Shown piece by piece: positions 52,215 through 55,607 of a stretch of DNA of 55,607 nucleotides. The stretch is from CAYVBJ01 sp964415185 (lineage in GTDB: Bacteria > Bacteroidota > Rhodothermia > Balneolales > Balneolaceae). The stretch covers positions 1-55,607 of the forward strand of contig CAYPZI010000008.1 of the NCBI GenBank assembly GCA_964415185.1, in the 5' to 3' direction. The position numbers and the translations under genes are program-made. The notes under the pieces were generated by a model, which did no database searches, was not told the origin of the DNA, and worked only from the letters and a program-made list of their open reading frames with translations. Every line of letters begins with the position of its first letter. Within the stretch, counting starts at the first letter, position 1.

Positions 52215-53418
52215 AACCATTTGTCCACAGGCTGACCATCCTGATAAAGATCCTTATGGGTCCCATCTGATGCCTGTTTATCAAACTTCGACATTTGCCT
52301 TTCCGGATACAGAATCAGGCCGGTTATTTTTTGAACATAAACCAGGTGGGGCTACACATAGTTACTCAAGGTTAGGCAACCCGACAATAGATAAGCTGGA
52401 AGAGGCATTATCAGCGATGGAGACAGTAAACCTACCGGTAAAAGCGGAAAGCATGGTTTTCAGTTCCGGTATGGCAGCCATAACTACGGCATTTTTGGCC
52501 ATTGCACCCGGTAAGTCTTTAATTGCGCAGGAAACATTATATGGATGCACCTCACAATTTCTGTCGGAAGAAGCTTCGAAATTTGGGATCAATGTGATTC
52601 AATTGGATAGTAATGATCCGAATGAATTTATAAAGGCTATGGATGAAACAGAAGATCCCGGCCTTATTTTTTTTGAAACGATTGCAAACCCGACACTTAC
52701 TGTATTCGATATGGAACCTGTGGTCCGCAAGGCTCATGAAAAAAATGTATTGGTAATGGTTGACAATACATTTGCAACTCCCTGGCATATACAGCCCTTC
52801 AGGTGGGAGTGCGATATAATTGCACATTCTACAACAAAATATATTAACGGGCATGGCAGCGTGATTGGGGGTGCTCTTGTGCTAAAGGATCATTTACGCA
52901 CCAAATTCAATCTGGATATGTACAGAAAAAATCATGGGGGTACTGCAAGCCCGTTTGATGCCTGGCTAACACTTCTGGGTTTAAAAACTTTTCCTTTACG
53001 CATGAAAAAACATGCAGAAAACGCTATGTATGTAGCGGAGTATCTTGAAAAACATCCGGCAATTGATAAAGTTTTTTATCCCGGCTTGCCATCAAACCGT
53101 GATCTCAGACATGCAACAAAATATATGCGTAACGGATACGGTGGAATGGTTTCTTTTGAAGTGAAAGGCGGATACGAGGCCGGGAAAAATATGATGGATC
53201 GCGTTGAACTTTGTACACTTGCCGTAAGCCTTGGAAATGTGGATACGCTTATTCAGCACCCCGCCTCAATGACCCATGCCGTGATGGCCGAAGAAGCAAG
53301 AAAACGAATCGGGATTACTGACGGGCTGGTCAGGCTTTCTGTTGGAACAGAATCGGTTGATGACATTATAATGGACCTGGAGCAGGCGCTATCATTTGTC
53401 GAAGAAAAGCAGCTTTAA
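52192..53418 (+). CDS. megL: Methionine gamma-lyase
   Basis: PLP enzyme of the Cys/Met metabolism family, 408 residues from ATG 52192, chosen for the GGAGGAG Shine-Dalgarno at 52181-52187. It has the N-terminal THSYSRLGNPT, the PLP lysine region HSTTKYINGHGSVIGGALV, and ETLYGCTSQFL. The cysteine in YGCT is the residue typical of methionine gamma-lyase, whereas cystathionine enzymes usually have Gly or another residue there. It is therefore predicted to cleave methionine to methanethiol, 2-oxobutyrate and ammonia. Cystathionine lyase activity cannot be excluded. Confidence 0.82.
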   Translation: MKKSKRLETICPQADHPDKDPYGSHLMPVYQTSTFAFPDTESGRLFFEHKPGGATHSYSRLGNPTIDKLEEALSAMETVNLPVKAESMVFSSGMAAITTAFLAIAPGKSLIAQETLYGCTSQFLSEEASKFGINVIQLDSNDPNEFIKAMDETEDPGLIFFETIANPTLTVFDMEPVVRKAHEKNVLVMVDNTFATPWHIQPFRWECDIIAHSTTKYINGHGSVIGGALVLKDHLRTKFNLDMYRKNHGGTASPFDAWLTLLGLKTFPLRMKKHAENAMYVAEYLEKHPAIDKVFYPGLPSNRDLRHATKYMRNGYGGMVSFEVKGGYEAGKNMMDRVELCTLAVSLGNVDTLIQHPASMTHAVMAEEARKRIGITDGLVRLSVGTESVDDIIMDLEQALSFVEEKQL

Positions 53419-53451
53419 TAGTCTATAACGGCAAATATATCCGAACCCCGG

Positions 53452-53928
53452 TCATTTTCCGTTTTCTGTTTTCTTTCCGACCGTTTTGTCTGATTTGGCT
53501 GAAGAAGATGATTTTTTCTTTTTCTTTTTTTCTTCTTCCTCATCTTCGTCTTCTATTTCAATGACCTCAGCCTCTACCTCGTATTCATCCTCATTCTCAT
53601 CTTCGTTTATATCTTTTTCAACCAGTACCTTTGCGTCATTTACAAACAGCACAAACATGGTTATGGCAGATAAAACCGGGGCGATTGCCGTAATGAAAGC
53701 GGTACCTGCAACACCAATGGTAAGCTGGCTCTGAAATAGTGTCTTTCCGTTTTTATTCTGAATGATAATTCTGCGGGCACTTCCTTCCCGGATTAACTTT
53801 TTAACCTGGGTAATAATCTCATTTACCGTGCCCTGAATCTCTTCCAAAATCGTTTTTTGTTCTTTTTCCATTCTTTTTTTGATTGATTTTTCTTTGGCTG
53901 TGTAAGATATCGGTTCTTTTTTGTTCAT
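53452..53928 (-). CDS. DUF4342-like protein with acidic/lysine tail
   Basis: A 158-residue protein from ATG 53928 (MNKKEPISYTAKEKS). The middle resembles DUF4342: LIREGSARRIIIQNKNGKTLFQSQLTIG and a hydrophobic stretch (VAGTAFITAIAPVLSAITMFVLF), then VLVEKDI. The last about 50 residues are an Asp/Glu run followed by a lysine/serine run, encoded by near-repetitive TTCTTC-type sequence. Role unknown. It is convergent with megL and divergent from comM. Confidence 0.65.
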   Translation of the reverse strand: MNKKEPISYTAKEKSIKKRMEKEQKTILEEIQGTVNEIITQVKKLIREGSARRIIIQNKNGKTLFQSQLTIGVAGTAFITAIAPVLSAITMFVLFVNDAKVLVEKDINEDENEDEYEVEAEVIEIEDEDEEEEKKKKKKSSSSAKSDKTVGKKTENGK

Positions 53929-53967
53929 ACAGATAATACGTAACAACAAACAAAAAGATTCAGAAAG

Positions 53968-55509
53968 ATGCTATCCAGAGTATACTGCGCATCCACCCTG
54001 GGTGTGGATGCGCGAATTATAGATGTTGAAATCAACATGAGCGGGGGAGTACCCAAGTACTTTCTCGTGGGGCTGCCCGACAGGGCGGTTAGCGAATCAA
54101 AAGACAGGATCCATGCCGCACTAAAGAACGCCGGTGCCCATTTTCCAAGAGGACGCGTAACCGTAAACCTGGCTCCCGCCGACCTGCCAAAGGAAGGCAG
54201 CAGTTTTGACCTGCCGATTGCCCTCAGCCTGCTTGCGGTTTCAGGACAGATCGAAACCGATAAACTCAGCAAAAGCCTGGTACTGGGTGAGCTTGCCCTC
54301 GATGGTGAACTGCGTCCGGTAAAAGGCGTACTGCCCAAAGCCGTTGAGGCCCGCAACCGCGGACTCGATTACCTGATCGTTCCCCACAAAAACGGAGCGG
54401 AAGCAGCTGTGGTTGACGGCATCAGAGTAATGGCATTTCATAATCTTGCGGAGGTGATGCAGTGGCTTGAAAACAAATCGGACTTCGAACCGGTAAAGGT
54501 TGATATCAGTCGTGTATTTCAACAAAACGGCCAGGAGGAGGTGCTTGATTTCAGCGATGTACGTGGGCAGGAATCCGTTAAACGGGCACTGGAAGTGGCA
54601 GCGGCCGGTGGGCACAATGCCATCATGGTGGGCCCCCCGGGCTCCGGCAAAACCATGATGGCCCGCAGAATCCCCACCATTCTTCCACCTCTAACCCTGG
54701 ATGAAGCCCTTGAAACTACCAAGATTCATTCGGTGGCGGGGATATTGTCGGCAGGCAAGGCCCTGGTTACACAGCGCCCGTTCAGGTCGCCGCATCATAC
54801 GGTGTCGGATGTGGCACTGGTAGGCGGAGGCAGCATCCCGATGCCTGGTGAGATATCGATGGCGCATAACGGCGTGCTCTTCCTGGATGAACTGCCTGAA
54901 TTCAAACGCAGTGCACTTGAAGTGATGCGTCAGCCACTCGAAGACGGGTTTGTCAGCATAGCAAGGGCCCGGATGAGTGTGAGCTATCCCAGCCGGATCA
55001 TGCTTATGGCATCCATGAATCCATCGCCTTCAGGCGACTGGTACGATCCAGAGGACCCCGAAGGCACCACGCCTATCCAAATGCAGCGATATCTTGGTAA
55101 AATCAGCGGTCCGCTGCTCGACAGGATCGACCTCCATGTGGATGTGGAAAAGGTGGGTTATGAAGAGTTGTCGTCCAAAGCCAAGGGGGAATCATCGGCT
55201 GAAATAAGAAAACGGGTTATTGAAGCGAGAAAAGTACAAACGCGTCGGTTTATGGGGATGAAGAATGTCTACTGCAATGCCCAGATGAGCACCAAGCTTG
55301 CAAGAAAGGTTTGCCGGATTGATGAATCGGGTGCGGCGATGATGAAAAAAGCGATGAATTCGATCGGGTTGTCGGCCCGTGCATACGACCGCATTCTGAA
55401 AGTAGCACGAACCATAGCCGACCTGGATTATTCGGAAGAGATCAAAACCCATCATATGGCGGAGGCGATTCAGTATCGAAACCTGGATCGTGATGGGTGG
55501 CTGGGTTAA
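53968..55509 (+). CDS. comM: ComM/YifB-family AAA+ ATPase
   Basis: A Mg-chelatase-like AAA+ protein of 513 residues. The N-terminal Lon-protease-like domain (VEINMSGGVPKYFLVGLPD, PADLPKEGSSFDLPIAL) is followed by Walker A GPPGSGKTMMARRIP, Walker B GVLFLDELPEF, and the segment SMNPSPSGDWYDPEDPEG. In ComM orthologues the protein is a hexameric helicase that extends branch migration during natural transformation. Here that role is inferred, with no other competence genes nearby. Confidence 0.93.
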   Translation: MLSRVYCASTLGVDARIIDVEINMSGGVPKYFLVGLPDRAVSESKDRIHAALKNAGAHFPRGRVTVNLAPADLPKEGSSFDLPIALSLLAVSGQIETDKLSKSLVLGELALDGELRPVKGVLPKAVEARNRGLDYLIVPHKNGAEAAVVDGIRVMAFHNLAEVMQWLENKSDFEPVKVDISRVFQQNGQEEVLDFSDVRGQESVKRALEVAAAGGHNAIMVGPPGSGKTMMARRIPTILPPLTLDEALETTKIHSVAGILSAGKALVTQRPFRSPHHTVSDVALVGGGSIPMPGEISMAHNGVLFLDELPEFKRSALEVMRQPLEDGFVSIARARMSVSYPSRIMLMASMNPSPSGDWYDPEDPEGTTPIQMQRYLGKISGPLLDRIDLHVDVEKVGYEELSSKAKGESSAEIRKRVIEARKVQTRRFMGMKNVYCNAQMSTKLARKVCRIDESGAAMMKKAMNSIGLSARAYDRILKVARTIADLDYSEEIKTHHMAEAIQYRNLDRDGWLG

Positions 55510-55525
55510 AACAAATGGCACGAAC

Positions 55526-55590
55526 CAATGGTGTACGAGCGGACGCTCGCACCATTGCGATTGTGCCAAACCGTTGGGATTGTGCCAAAC
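55526..55590. repeat. Hairpin and direct repeat at window edge
   Basis: CAATGGTG-CGAGCG pairs with CGCTCG-CACCATTG (55526-55557), with only a GA loop and a TA bulge. It is followed by GATTGTGCCAAAC twice (55559-55571 and 55578-55590, period 19). It may be the comM terminator region or the start of a repeat array that continues beyond the window. Confidence 0.5.
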
Positions 55591-55607
55591 TTGGCGCGGC
55601 GCTGGCG

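Noticed and set aside
53486..53734. Poly-Ser/Phe plus-strand ORF
   Set aside because: It is the reverse frame of the acidic and lysine tail of the DUF4342 gene.

Overview
The window looks like a chromosome segment from a marine or saline member of the Bacteroidota/Rhodothermota side of the tree, most likely the Balneolales. This is inferred from four things. A large secreted protein ends in a T9SS-like sorting domain (FPNPFNPST...). Promoters fit the -33 TTTG / -7 TAnnTTTG style. The dcw cluster lacks murB and ddl. There is a serine palmitoyltransferase locus, and MurE carries a DNPR motif, which points to meso-DAP peptidoglycan. No phage, transposase, CRISPR array, rRNA or tRNA was seen.

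Layout. 1-3.4 kb: a Skp/OmpH-like chaperone, a HemY-type heme enzyme with two Fur/PerR-like operators, a possible small RNA, and a YeeZ-like reductase. 3.5-18.9 kb (minus strand): an almost gap-free division and cell-wall operon in the order mraZ-rsmH-ftsL-ftsI-murE-mraY-murD-ftsW-murG-murC-ftsQ-ftsA-ftsZ. MraZ-box arrays lie upstream and a clear terminator lies after ftsZ. 19.2-23.2 kb: a 1314-residue secreted DUF4397 protein. 23.4-32.2 kb: priA, the divergent heme O and heme A synthase genes ctaB and ctaA, a GntR regulator, a lipoprotein protease, a thioredoxin-like protein, pdxH and trmB.

32.2-35.4 kb is an AT-rich accessory block bracketed by trmB and a degenerate second copy of the trmB 3' end. 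It holds two predicted beta-propeller lipoproteins and a tiny cysteine-rich peptide ORF. 35.6-38.7 kb: a TetR-fadE unit. 38.7-39.5 kb: decayed sequence with a gene remnant and REP-like hairpins. 39.5-43.0 kb: a TIGR02757 protein, mutY and a secreted propeller/Ig protein. 43.0-49.0 kb: an extended SDR, two GT4 glycosyltransferases, serine palmitoyltransferase and a GNAT-like acyltransferase, together a plausible ceramide/glycosphingolipid locus.

49.1-51.5 kb is a second accessory block: a 200-bp nested palindrome, a six-cysteine secreted peptide gene interrupted by an amber codon, a terminator hairpin, a beta-propeller lipoprotein, and a translationally coupled membrane-anchored CPFC thioredoxin-like protein. 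51.7-55.5 kb: an Lrp regulator with methionine gamma-lyase, a DUF4342 protein and a ComM/YifB ATPase.

The most interesting material is the peptide / propeller / thioredoxin-like cassette, present in two forms. In both, a Rho-independent terminator sits between peptide and lipoprotein and its T-run ends only 3-5 bases before the lipoprotein start codon. In both, the peptide gene has a 5' defect or oddity. Copies of a dispersed TAGTGTC-type element lie near both.
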